Origin: Protopterus annectens
Lineage: Eukaryota > Chordata > Ceratodontiformes > Protopteridae
Direction of reading: 5' to 3'
Length of the DNA stretch: 64,000 bases
NCBI RefSeq assembly: GCF_019279795.1
Contig: NC_056726.1
Location: 1,018,547,781 to 1,018,611,780, forward strand
Positions within the stretch are counted from its first letter, which is position 1, and each line of letters begins with the position of its first letter. Positions 11,817 to 23,835 of this stretch are shown piece by piece. The notes below the pieces were generated by a model that was given only the letters and a program-made list of their open reading frames with translations, made no database searches and had not been told where the DNA came from. The position numbers were made by a program, and so were the translations under genes.

Positions 11817-11824
11817 AACTACAT

Positions 11825-12110
11825 ATTCCTTTTCCTTATTTTTAATTCTTCTTGCCAGTCATTAAAAGCTGAATCAAATGAGGCTGGTACTTTATACCCT
11901 TTCTGTTTGTGTCTTTTTTAAGATTTTCTAAAATAACCTTGTTGAAAGTTCCACCCTCAGGAAACTGCAGTGCACCATCATTTTATGTGAGCTCAGACCA
12001 TTTTTTGAAGTAATTGCAACTATCTTGACTATATTTATTGATCATATGTCTGCCTGGAGTCCCAAACTCTGGCTGTTTTAATAGTCCCACATTCACATTC
12101 ATTGTAATCT
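11825..12110 (-). pseudogene. possible gag 5' part of the endogenous retrovirus
   Basis: Reading leftward from about 12,110, an interrupted frame starts MNVNVGLLKQ and later shows YFKKWSELT, a stop, then FPEGGTFNKVILENLKKDT. The PxxGTF pattern followed by a basic helix recalls the matrix domain of gammaretroviral Gag. It lies on the far side of the CR1 insertion from the rest of the retrovirus and on the same strand, as expected if CR1 landed in gag. I see no clear LTR or primer-binding site to its right. Confidence 0.35.
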
Positions 12111-14126
12111 TTCTACAATGATAATAGCACCCACTCAGATACATTATACTGTGTCATACAATATATAATAATATGTGACTATGATTAGACACCATGTATA
12201 GTCATTTTTGCTTTTATGGTTAGAACTCGTTCTCATACAAAATGTATGCATTGAAAGACCCACTCTCATAACATTTTTAGTAATGTATTTGCAAACATTT
12301 ATATAACAAAAGCTTACCTGTATAGACTTCAAACTCTGCTAAAGGTGAGACAATATACTTGTGCATTGGCACCCCAGAAATACACCGACAGAAAACCTGT
12401 CAAAAATGGGCCCAGAAGTAATTTCTTCTGCAGCAACTCACAAATGACTTGGAAGATTCCAGACTTCACAGCACCAAACTGTTAAGGTCAAAAATAACTT
12501 CATGCAACACAGTTCAGCAGAGAATAATACTCTTATTTATCACAAAAATACACATAGATAGGAGACTAAGCAATCAAGATCTTGCCTTTTCAAACACAAG
12601 AAACTTCATTCTTTTATATTATTATTATTATTATTATTATTACTATTATTATTGCCTCTAGGCAGAACATGTTGCATATACTAAACTATAACCACTGACC
12701 AAGCAAAACTAGACTGACCACTTATCTGTGCTTTTCATTATTAGGCAGAGGTTCTGACCTTCCATGTTGGAACTTTCTATGTTGGCACTATCCATGTTGG
12801 CATTAAATATAATACAAAAGAAAGTCCTAGAGTTTCAGGATCCATCCCAAAACTAGATGGATTCCATAAACAGATAATAAAATGCATGTGATGCACATTC
12901 TTTTCCATATTTTCACCTCTCCCTTCACAACACCAACTCTTAGATAAGTCATACATTAGAGAAATATAAAATATTCTGAAAAATGGCAGTCTTGGACTTA
13001 ATATATGAAACCCGGATTTTCAGCTATTCGGTGTCCACATTTTGGGACACAGCAATGCCAGTCTGAGATTTTAAACAGCTACCAAATGTTAACAGTGCAG
13101 CATGCAGGAAAGGGAGGATATAGTTAATGGAAAGTCAAATAAGTCTTTCTACCATACTGGTGGCCACACCAGAGGCAGCTTATAAATCCATGCTCAAAGA
13201 TCGTTTTCTGCCTAGGTGGTACCTTTTTATTAATGTCTTCAAGAATTCTTTCTACACGTTTTTTCACATAACCTGTTGTTTCTTTGCAGCATAGAACACC
13301 ATTTTACATTGACGGGGTAGGTATTTTCTGTCCTGATAAGATTTCCAACTGTATTTTTCTATTGTAATTCACACTATTGTTATGTTTAATAATGCGGTCT
13401 AAGTTGGGGGATTAACATTTTTCCAGCAGGTTGTATGCAATAGCAAAAGTCAAGGCATAATGTAACAGACTAAGTTGATACAGATCTTTGAGAAACATCT
13501 CTAGTTCTTAAAATTAATGTCTTCTGTTAGGTTTGACAGATTTAACTATTTCTCAGCCTATGTTTTTTCTTGATACGTTTTCAATGTATACCCTGCCCTC
13601 ATTATACGAAAATCTTCTTAAGTTAACACTTCATTGTGCAGACCATGGTTTTCTGATGCTTGCCTTAGTGGCTAAAGTAACAAAATGTGAACATTTCATA
13701 TCTTTATCCTGGGGACTAGGATTTGACCGATGTGTTCAACATATCTGTACTGGGTCACTAAAACCAAAAATCTTATGACAAGATTAAAACTCCCAGCCAT
13801 TGCATGCCTGAAAACAAGAAATTGCCCAGTTGATCTTTCCAGTTTGCAAAGATGAAATTGCTAAATCAGTAAGTTCTTCCTGAATGTACTGTATGGTTCG
13901 CATTAATGTAACTGCTTCTATGAAAAAAAGCAGACCCCTCTTAGTGGAGCAAATAGCTTGATAAACATATGCTTTAGTCAAAACTATGTTATTTTTCATG
14001 GAAAGGGGCTTGAAATATTTGATAAGATGTGAAAGTATAGAATTATACACATCTGGACTGATATGTAGGGATCAAGGCAGACAGATATATTAGACATACA
14101 GAAATATAGGGAATTGCAACATATAA
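12111..14126. other. stretch without recognised gene
   Basis: AT-rich DNA. It holds an ATT microsatellite (12,615-12,655) and three imperfect 16-bp copies of TCCATGTTGG at 12,760-12,804. Short open frames show no family match. The start may contain the 5' leader or LTR of the retrovirus, but no clear boundaries are visible. Confidence 0.5.
12615..12655. repeat. (ATT)n microsatellite
   Basis: About 13 ATT units with one interruption (ACTATT). Confidence 0.95.
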
Positions 14127-14133
14127 GACAGAC

Positions 14134-14168
<35 letters not shown>

Positions 14169-14169
14169 C

Positions 14170-14233
<64 letters not shown>

Positions 14234-14234
14234 T
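14127..14234. repeat. (GATA)n microsatellite
   Basis: About 26 GATA units with GACA variants at the left end and one near 14,167. The matching open frame is a repeat artefact. Confidence 0.97.
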
Positions 14235-14239
14235 TGGTC

Positions 14240-15112
14240 AAATTGTTTATTTAATAGCCAGCCCAATATTATTAAAAGTACAAATGTTATGCAGTACCCA
14301 TACTACTACTACTAAACAAATACTATATATAAAAACACAAACAAATCTAACACTCATAAATATGTGAGACATTAAAGGACTATAGAGCCAATGCTGATGT
14401 TACTAAGTTCATCTAACAGAGGATTTGTGACTGATGTTTTTGATGTCAATAACATCTACCATTCCCAGGGCAGAACCATATTTTAATACCACAACCATTT
14501 CAGCTGGTTCTTCCACTCTAAAGATGTCTTGAAACATGTCTGTCATTTAAAGCATTCGTAGTACTTAGCACTGACTTTTTAAGTGGATTTTTTTAATGTA
14601 TAGATTATTATTTTCACTTGTGTCTACTGCACTATTTAACAATGCCAGCTCCTAGTGACATGTTCTTATTAAATCTGTATTTTTGCTATAAGATTGATTT
14701 CATATATAATACAAATGTTAATATAATAATGGGATATCATATAAATAAAGGGGCCAATGGCTACTGTTTATACCCTTAAACGTGTTTTTTTCTTTTATTT
14801 AAAATGTTAATGTATATGAAACCTATTGAAAACACAATTTCAAGAATGACTTAACTGTTTTTATTTCTTAATGGAATATATGTAAACACAGTGCAATATC
14901 AGCATGAAACGTACAACAAAGCAATACTATACTTTATTACAAAACTTGACCTTTAATAAAAACAAGTTCAATGTCATCTGTACATATTGTTCATGTGTTT
15001 TAAAACTATAGCTCTCTCAAACTGATTTTCAGTTCATGCCTGAAACACTACAGGCATTACACATAGCATATATTATTTGAACAGTAGTTAGTTTCATTTG
15101 CAAGAATTATTT
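14240..15112 (-). other. 3' flank and probable 3' UTR of the V2R gene
   Basis: AT-rich sequence downstream of the V2R stop codon. On the minus strand an AATAAA hexamer at 14,933-14,938, about 175 bp after the stop, could be the polyadenylation signal. The match is weak evidence in such AT-rich DNA. Confidence 0.4.
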
Positions 15113-16020
15113 TTAATGAATTTTGCCTTTTCCAAGTAAATGATGCTTAGTGTTTCTTTCAGGCCTTAACAGGATAATATAACATTTGCCAAAAAATATA
15201 CAGCTAAGCAAACCAAAACTTGAAGACAGAATAGCAAATATTTCTACTGCAACCATATATTTTCCTTGTGTACTCAGGTAAGCTGGAATGAAGGACAGCC
15301 AGACACTTACAAATACCAGCATGCTAAATGTAATGTGTTTTGCCTCATTAAAGCTGTCTGGTAATTTTCTTATAATAAAAGCCACTATAAAACAAACAGT
15401 TGCTAGTGATCCCATATATCCAAGTGACAAATAAAAAAATGATGTTTCGCCTTCATTACACTCAGTTATTATCACTTTGCTTGATACTGTTGTTTTCGAT
15501 TCTGGAAATGGGGACTTAATCAATAGCCAAGCAACACAAATAATGGTTTGCCCTAATGAACTGACAATCAGAACTCCATTTGGAACTGAAGAGCCTACCA
15601 ATTTCTTCCATTTGCTGTTTGGATTCTGTGCTTTAAAAACAATGGCAACTGTAACTGTTTTGGCTAGAATGGAAGCCACACTTATTGAAAATACAACACT
15701 AAAAACTATTTGGCGTAGCATGCATGTGATTACTGTTGGATAGCCAATGAATATTAAGGAGCAGAGGAAGCACAGAATGAGAGCAATAAGGAGAAGGAAA
15801 CTGAGCGCGTGATTGTTTGCCTTCACTATTGGCGTCATGCGGTACTTAATGAATAGGCAAAGAATACATGCTGAGACGAAAGCGCAGAATACTGCAGCTG
15901 TGCATAGAGAGATGGCCAAGGGCTCTGTGTAAGTCAAGTAATCGATCGATTTTCTCAAGCATTTGTCCCTCTTCTCGCTGGACCATTCATTTTCTGGACA
16001 TTTCAAGCAGTTTGAAGAAC
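15113..16020 (-). CDS. V2R-like vomeronasal receptor, last exon (seven-transmembrane domain)
   Basis: This exon encodes the end of the cysteine-rich linker and the whole seven-helix domain of a family C GPCR that detects chemical cues in vomeronasal or olfactory neurons and signals through G proteins. The acceptor is TTTTACAG at 16,021-16,028. The first codon is shared with the exon at 45,934-46,057, giving ETGSSNCLKCPENEWSSEK. Seven hydrophobic helices follow (about residues 35-57, 70-92, 103-127, 145-167, 192-215, 228-250 and 258-280). Family hallmarks include TEPLAISL before helix 1, KANNHALSF in helix 2, FNEAKHITFSML in helix 6, and CYIILLRPERNTK after helix 7, where the usual PKCY is GKCY. 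The stop is at 15,113-15,115. The frame is open throughout, so the gene may be functional. Confidence 0.93.
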
Positions 16021-16099
16021 CTGTAAAAGAGAAAATGTAGTTAAAAGAAATGTGTATGGCTTTGAATGACACATGTAAAACAGCTTTGCAGTAATTTTA

Positions 16100-19000
16100 C
16101 AACAAAATTAGATATATCACATGATAATTTATCATCCGGTTTAGAATCATATTCATATATTATTGGGCCATGGATGTGAACAATTCATGTCTATGACAAT
16201 ATCACTAGATTTGTGACAACAAATCCGTCCTCATTAACAGTAGGACTAATGACATTAGCAGCAGGCAGATTACAATACGAAAATATCTCAGGCTGCTAAT
16301 CCCTTCACTTTTATCATAATACTGTGCAAAGCAGCTTACCCTCCTGATCTCTTTTGTCCCATGTCAAACCATATCATTAGAGAAATGGACCCAAACTACT
16401 TTTCAGAAATTGTTATTTTGTGAGGAAATATCACAGTCTGTTAATACATTTACTATACACTTACATAGCTTTCAACCTTCCATCTCCAAAATGAGGAAAG
16501 ATGCATCTTATAATGTGGAACAAATGGGCAAAATGTGGAACACTTACTAATGGCTTACTATCAGCTTAAACCAGGAAGCTCATGGGATGGCTAAGATGTG
16601 ATATTTTTGCTTACAGAATAGGTCTTTTAATGAAATAATATGATTCAGTTCTATTTACCATTGATATCAGCTAAAATATTGCTAACATTGAATGTCTGAC
16701 GGGCCCTTTCAATGTGGAACTTCAAGGAACATGAACTTTTTAAGACCCGAAATGAGGAACGTTCCTCAAAATGAAGTACACTTGAGAGGTATGTACACTT
16801 ATATTAATACATTTAGTATACAGTTAGGTAAATACATTCAGAATACGCTTACTCATTTTTATCTTTTGATTCTGCTTAACTATTTCAGTCAAGCCACTCC
16901 ATCCTTTGACTTTTTCCTTGAGAGTTTTATTGTTTTCAACTGCTCTTCCTTAGTCCTTTGACATTTTTCCATACCTCACCCATCCTGAGGTATTTTATAT
17001 TATTTATCCATTTAAAGTAAAGCTTAACCAATCAAAAAATAAAAAATAACATTGGTAGTAAATAATTAACACTGACTACTACTTATATAAAGAACATTAC
17101 AGGTTTAAAAGTATTTAAAGAATAAAGCCATGCTGAAGCTCATACAGAAATTTTTATATTCTAAAATTTGTGCAAATATCCCTGTAAGTCTTGCAACAGA
17201 GTCCCCTAAAATTTGGAATCTAAGGGACCATCTAAATGAAGATTCTGATACTACTTAGTGTAGGCTTTATTGAATCTGGCCGTCTGACTCATATGTACAT
17301 TTCTTGTTACTTTGGCACTGTATTATTTTGCTTTTTGAAGGTTTTCTTAAACTGGTGTCACTTCTGTTCAGCTTTCTACTCTATAGATGTGCTTAACATC
17401 CTACATGATGAATAAAACAGTTAAAAAAATCTAAATGTGGTCATAGAATTCTACCCCAAGAGAAACATTCTTTGTGGGTAAGTGTAAAACATTGTTATGC
17501 TGTTCATCAGATTTGTAAGGTCTTTATTCTGACTACAGTTAGAGATAGAACAAAAAAAATGCAAAAGTTGGAGAGAATGGTAGAAGTGATTGTATCCTCT
17601 CCCAACAGGGCCTTGACCTTCCCCAGCAGTTTGGAGCCAGCTGCCTCAGTCTCAAGAATCAAGCTGATTGTTGTTTTGGATTATTCTTCCAAACACAAAG
17701 GCGAGGATAAAAGAAATGTAAGACTGACAAGGTTAGGGATTCAACTTTAGATACTGAACCTAAAAACCAAGAGTGTAAAACAAACCAATTTCCACTCATC
17801 CCCCTGATGGTGTACCTAATTTGCTGGTCAAATTATTAGGTGAAAAGCCACTTTGTAAACTCCTTAGAAGTGAATGTATGACTGCTTTGATTCTGATGTA
17901 CACAGAATGTTGGTCTCAAGACCATTAGTTGCAAGGTCTTTTGCATCCTACTGTCTACCTCCACCAGGGACTGAATATGCTGTCTCTTACCATGATAACT
18001 GAGTAGGTAGAAGCAATTTGTCATTCCCTACCATTTAAGAAGATCTTCCAAGCTTTCCTCACAAGCCCCAATCCTGGTGCTTATCCCAAGGAGGCCAATG
18101 TCAAACCATCAGACAACTATGCTTACATTCACAGATTTTTCAACAGTGGTTGTAATCTGATATTGGAATAGAGACGTTTGAGGTTGACTCATTTGATGTC
18201 AACTAAGCTTCTGGTCTTGATAGTCTTAGTGGATGATTTCATGTCTCAAAGTTCTTCAGTCTTTGATGGTTAGTCTACTCAGTGGGGTTAACCTTGGTAC
18301 TAATTTTCTTGATGCTGAGGCCAGACTTAGAGAGATCAGCCTTCTGCCCTTCTTGATTGTAAATCTCAACTTTGGGGCCAGGGACAGTGAGTGAGTGAGG
18401 AAGTGTGTCAGTATGTTAGTAACAAATTCAGCTGGTTTTAATATTTTGTGGAATAGATGGGTACCTTTTGTCTCAAGTGCTCTGTCAACACTGATGTCAG
18501 CAGAAACTGGTCTTTATATGCCATACGTGGAGCATGATCCCCTCTGATATCAGCCTTAATCGAAGATACTTCTTTGCAGGGGCATTTTAATTGAACATAA
18601 CAGCAGGACTGGGAGCTAAATGTAGGTTCATCTACAGATAACTAGACCAGTTCATATTTGTTTACCTTCCTTGGATATTTCACCTCCAGGGACTAGTACA
18701 AAGTATATATACAAGAGTCTAGAAACACTTGCAACAGATACTGACAATGAAGAGTATATAGATTCTCCCATCTCCTGAAACTGACTTCAAATCTGGGATG
18801 TATTTGAAATGATAAAATAAAAAGGAGATGTTCCACAAGCCCTAGAGCTTCTCTGCAAAGGATTCTGAAAGAGACTTTCTCGACACCCCTAATCTTCTTC
18901 AAAGGTTTTCCCTCTTGTAAACAACAATGTTTCTGCTTGTATTATGCTGTGTAGGAAAACTGTGATGTTATGACACCTGTTTTGAGGAGACCAAAACATA

Positions 19001-19265
19001 GTGGCCCCCAAAGATAGAATGTCCTAGACTGTGACTCCCAAACCTGTTCCACTGTTGCTGCTGTTACCCATAAAAGGGCTGCAGCACCACATAATCCTGA
19101 TATCTGTCCCTTAGATAAGAAATCAAGGCCATGAACAAATTCTGGAATGCAGATTTATGCATCCTCAGTGTTTTCTTTAATGACAGTCAACCAATTTTAT
19201 ATAGGTTTAAAAGTAGTTACTAGGCTTGCAGCCCACGGGAGCATTGAAGAGTCTAGTATGAATTC
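16100..19265. other. intronic stretch without recognised element
   Basis: No protein family is recognised in either strand. AATGTGGAAC-type words recur near 16,515, 16,545 and 16,710, and ATGAGGAA near 16,490 and 16,750, which may be a decayed short repeat. Minus-strand frames at 17,836-18,024 and 18,693-18,902 could be old transposon coding sequence, but I cannot name them. Confidence 0.4.
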
Positions 19266-19269
19266 CAAT

Positions 19270-19402
19270 GGCCTCCAAACTCTGTTTGTTTAAGTAATTT
19301 ACTCAAGGTCATACAGGAGGTAATTGATAGCTGAGGGAATCAAACTATGTACCATATCAACTACATCTCACAGCCTTAATACTCTGTGGCATCTGCCAGA
19401 CA
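19270..19402 (-). mobile_element. MIR/CORE-SINE-like element
   Basis: On the minus strand a B-box-like AGTTTGATTCCC is followed by CAGCTATCAATTACCTCCTG, TATGACCTTGAGTAAATTAC and TTAAAC. This parallels the MIR layout, in which GGTTCGAATCC is followed by TGTGACCTTGGGCAAGTTAC and TTAACC. The A-box side (TGGCAGATGCCACAG...) is degenerate. MIR-like tRNA-derived SINEs are old and widespread in vertebrates. Confidence 0.55.
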
Positions 19403-19409
19403 AAATGTA

Positions 19410-21110
19410 AGTACATATGACTGGATTTGCACCCATGCATTTGTCAGTCATATTGCCTGAACCAGAGCATTAGCAAGTTGTGCCATAGAATTATCCATAT
19501 CAATCTGTCCCTGTAAGCTGACTGATGAAACAAACCAGTCACTGGATGGACAGCTTAGTGTTAGATTACAGTCATGGAAGGTAACCATACCATCTTATTT
19601 GTTGCCAGCCTCACCAGCAAACATATACATCATAGTGTGACATGGGCAGTGGACACTATTATTGCTCTTCTCTGCCGTGTCTGACTGCACCTGACTGAAT
19701 TTCTTGAGGACTCCAAAGTGACCTTTCCTATTGCTGCCTTTGATGTGTCCACTCTGTTTGGCTAAACATCAAGGCTCTCCTGAAGAACATGGAAAAAGAA
19801 GACAAAATCTTGTCACTTTTGAATTTAAGTTCCACATGCCACAACACTTCTTTTAGGACACAGCAGAATCTACATAAGTTCCAGTTTTAGCATTGCTAAC
19901 AACAACAGCAACAAAATTCTAAGAGATATGGAATGAACAGACATGGCTATTTTAACTTTCAGACTGGTCACCAACCCAAAGTCATCAGCAGCAGGCATAG
20001 TGCGGGCCTCAGGATGACACAAGTGTATGCATCTGTGAATTACGGCAGCAAACTGAATTACTGTGTTAACTATAGTGATTAGGGTGGGGCTTGTATTTCC
20101 TTGAATGACAGTAGTAAGCTGAATTACTGTGGCCATTATAGTGATCAGGGCAAGTGGTTGATTCTGAATAACAGAAGCAGGCTGGATTTGAAATACATTA
20201 TTGTTAACATTACAGCAATCAACTGTCCAGGTGTGGATGTGAATAACAGCAGCAAACATAACTATTTGCTGGGCCCGTTATTTCTTTTCAATCATGGAGG
20301 TGATCAACAAAAGATGTCATTGCTGGAGTCAGTTTTTGCTTGTAAGTATTTTATTTTTACTAGCAGGATACTAAATTCTTCCCTTAATTGTTGCATTAGC
20401 CTTGCAATACTTGACCCATTTACATGAGTATTAAGTTCTTAACTTTTATACTGGTATATGCGGAAATACAGAAGCTCAAAATGTATGGTGTAACCTCATT
20501 GAGGAGTATATTCCAAATGGATCTCCCTTGAAGAACTGTGTAACACAAGATATGTCAATCACTATAACTATCTCATTAGCCTTAATGGTGTTTAACTCAC
20601 ATGGACCATCCCCCATTTAATACAAGTCTATATCTGTATATGTAGTCTACAAGTTAACTTGCTTTATGAAGTATATATTGCTAAAATTTCACCTTAACAC
20701 AATACTAACCTTCTCATTGTCTGTTTACCTGAAACTCAATTTTGTTGTATACATTAGATGGGCATAACAGTAAATGAAATGTTTCACACCTTATAATCAT
20801 TTTTTCAGCTCTCCATCAATCTGTGTATCAGCACATTTACTTTCAGGAATCTTCTACTTTTACAAAATTAACAGAACTACTTACACTGACATCTGATCTT
20901 CACTTTAACAGTTCTTATTGCACTGGAGACAAAACTGCTGTCTTTTCTTTACATATCCTGACTGTCAGAGTTGTCACATATCACATATTTGTTTTTTGTA
21001 ACAGGATTGGTGGTAACAATTCTGATTGATAGTCTTCCAGGAGCTCTGACTTCTGCGTATTTATAAATATCCATGATATGATTCCTTCCACACAGCTTTT
21101 CTGTTTCTCC
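19410..21110. other. intronic stretch, mostly unrecognised
   Basis: No known protein or repeat family apart from a decayed minisatellite at 20,036-20,265. Open frames on both strands across it are by-products of the repeat. Confidence 0.4.
20036..20265. repeat. decayed minisatellite, about 66-bp period, four units
   Basis: TGAATTAC or TGAATAACAGCAGCAAAC-like starts occur at 20,036, 20,102, 20,165 and 20,240. They are followed by related text (AGCTGAATTACTGTG..., ATAGTGATNAGGG). Confidence 0.55.
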
Positions 21111-21120
21111 CATGAGCAAC

Positions 21121-21536
21121 AGGTCTATGTTATAACAATGAAAGATTAAAATCTGGAGTGCTGGAAACACAAAAAAATCCATAATATCGAAACCTTTATT
21201 GTGGGGGGCTGCACCCCACACACCCTCCGCTAATTTTTGATGCCATCTGATGGCATCTAATTTTGTTTTTGTTACATTGTATGTTATTTCCTGGAGCTTT
21301 TCTCCCTGGGCCTCTACTGAAAATGGACACATATCCAGTTAGACTAGCCCGGTCAACAAATGTAAAATAAATAAATAATTATATATACCAACTCCGAGAT
21401 CGCACTACAGTGAGAAAAGGGCAAATTTCCCGATCTTCACTGTTTGGCAATCTCATAAAACACACATCGATATACTGCATTTTTGATGTTTTCAGCACTC
21501 GAGATTTAAATTTTTCGTTCATCTGACAGGGACCCT
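21121..21536. mobile_element. palindromic element P1, split by a LINE 3' tail
   Basis: Left end AGGTCTATG and right end (reverse strand) AGGGTCCCTG begin matching arms. Both arms then read AAATCT(G/C)GAGTGCTG and, after a short gap, ATATCGA. The left half has the GTGGGGGGCTGCACCCCAC hairpin at 21,201-21,219. The right half has the core AACTCCGAGATCGCACTACA at about 21,390-21,409. A LINE tail (21,233-21,379) sits between them. Confidence 0.65.
21233..21379 (+). mobile_element. L2/CR1-group LINE 3' tail
   Basis: GGAGCTTTTCTCCCTGGGCC, TCTACTGAAAATGG and CCGGTCAACAAATGTAAAAT followed by AAATAAATAA match the tail at 1,975-2,091. No coding part is present. Inserted inside palindrome P1. Confidence 0.75.
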
Positions 21537-21642
21537 GAGCAACAACCCCTCTTAGTTAAGTGCATTACCAACTACTTCAGTTTCAGAATGCAGACTTCCC
21601 CATAGCAAATGTATTTTTATTTTATCTCCAACCTGTAAATAT

Positions 21643-23690
21643 AGTAAGCAGAAACAAAGCACCCTGAACCACTGCTAGGTAGCCACACAAATTTATTAAG
21701 CCGAACAGTTCACTCAAAAAAATAACGCTGAATCAAATCACCATCACAACTTCATCAGATTACACTAATACATTCAGTTAACTGCTTTTATATACTCATC
21801 CAACTTTTAAAACAGCCAGTAAAACAATCATTGTACATAGAAATGCATTGAGTTACTGCCCTCTACTGACAAGGAGGATTATTACACATTAATGTCACAA
21901 TTTTGCTGATCTCATTTTTAATACAGGGCAAGTGAGATCATGTCATTTAAACCAGGGAATTTACTGGCCTCCAACACCACTTGCCAGTATAATTCCCTGT
22001 ATTCAACTAAAGTCTCCCACATAGGTCCTTTGGCACAACCTCTAATATAAAAACTGAAATTCAGCTTCAGGACAAGTTTTTGTGTGTTTGTACAGAGAAT
22101 TTGTTTCACATTTTATCTGAATATCATAGGTGTGCTCATAAATTCTCTGCTTAACCTTTCTTTTTTTACATAACCCAACATAAATAATCCCTTTTGTGTT
22201 GTTTAAAGTTAAAATTTTGTTATTTCAATGGTATCCCCAGTAATCAAATAAGAACCATTTAAATACACCAGCCTTGAATTCCCTTTACTACCTCTTTCAA
22301 AAATATCCTTCAGGGTGTTCCTTTCCTATAAATATGTTTTATTTCACCCTGGAAAATGTGATTTAAGTCAGAAACTTTAGAAAAGTTAATCCACTCTTTG
22401 TCAAAATTCTTTTGATCACACCAGCTTGTCCATCATATGTGGTAATGATACCTGACATTATTTAACCCATCTACTTCCTTGTTTGTGACTTGTTGAGTTG
22501 CAACATCTTCGCAAACCTTCCCTTCCTCCCATCACTGACTTCTTTGGAAACTCTATCAATGAGCTCTTCGGGTAGCCTCTATTCAGGAACATGTTTCTCA
22601 GGTTTTACATTCGTTACCATAACATGCATCATCAGAAGTCATTCTAATTGCCCTTTATAACACTCCTTTTCTGGTGTACTTGAGTAGTGCAGATAAGAAT
22701 TAGAAAAGGTCTCTTTTCTATAAATTCTAGACTCAAAGCCATACTCAGTTTTAGATATGTTAACATCAAGGTATTTCAATTCATCAGTAGTGAATTTGTG
22801 AGTGAATTTTAAAAATTCTGTGGTACCATTTAGGTATTCCACAAAGCTACCAAATTCATCTTGAGTGCCTGCCCATAAGAAACACAAGGAAATCTACCAT
22901 ACAACTTCCATAAACTACTATATTCTGAATTCAGTACAAACTTATTCTCCCAGAAGGACATTATAGTGTTAGCATACACACCTTTAGTTTGTCGAAAATA
23001 CTGGCCTGAAAGAATATAAAATTATTCTTTAGGACAATCTCCATTAATAACAAAACAGTTCTGAACTCATTGTGCCCTAGTAGTTTGGATTCAAGTAGCA
23101 TTTCTTGAACCATTCAAGGCCTACATCATGGGGTATACTTGTAAATAAGTCAATCACATCCAAGGTACCAAAACCTTTTGTTTCATTTGCAAGTGATTCA
23201 TTTAGTTTTAAATGCCACGAATCTTTTAAAATAACATTGTTGTCACAAACAAGCTTTTTATCTTCTGGTCAATGTACTTTGACACTATCACTCTCAAAGG
23301 TGGGTCACTTTCATCTTTATGCACCTTTGGTATCCCAAATATGGAGGGTATTCTCGGTTTGTCTACATGCAAATATTTAAAAGTACTCATGTCAATAACT
23401 CCATCCATTAATAAGTCATTTAAAATAACATAAATTTTGTAGGCAATATTAATTTCATTCAAGGATATTCTGGTGTATTTGGTATTGTCATTTAATATGT
23501 CAAACATTTTGCTCTCATAATTAATGGCATCCATAAGGGCTTCATAATTCTTATATTCTTGTTCTCACTTAATGATTTCAAAGTTTTCAACTCTGGGTCT
23601 GTTAAATTAGACTGCACTTTGTGACAACTCAGAATTTTCCTAAGCTCGTGTTCCAAGCTCAATTCAAAGTTTCTTAACTGAGGGTGTGTT
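21643..23690 (-). mobile_element. Penelope-like retroelement copy 1
   Basis: Reading leftward from about 23,690, the RT N-terminal region appears at 23,226-23,534 with FKYLHVDKPRIPSIFGIPKV and HKDESDPPLRVIVSKY, the PLE pattern around the first RT motifs. The core follows with NNFIFF near 23,010-23,030, then at 22,639-22,887 FLWAGTQDEFGSFVEYLNGT, LKFTHKFTTDELKYLDVNIS and SNSYLHYSSTPEKEC. About 30 bp that include the GVAMGAHCAP motif in the other copy are deleted near 22,978. The linker, endonuclease remnant and 3' region run to 21,643. It is broken by stops and indels. Penelope elements copy RNA into DNA with an RT related to telomerase. Confidence 0.85.
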
Positions 23691-23835
23691 GGGGATTAAA
23701 GGTGCTCTTATTCTACATTGTTCATGTTGACACCATTTCCTTTAAAATATAATTCTAAGTTTTTCTTCCTAATAAATAATTTAATATCAATTAAAAGTTT
23801 AAAAATATTTGTTTTCTCTCTAGGTATAAAACCAG

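Noticed and set aside
17836..18902. Possible DIRS- or Gypsy-type coding remnants on the minus strand
   Set aside because: No catalytic motif could be identified in any frame.
20101..20427. 108-codon open frame, overlapped by a 129-codon minus frame
   Set aside because: It coincides with a decayed minisatellite and has no domain.
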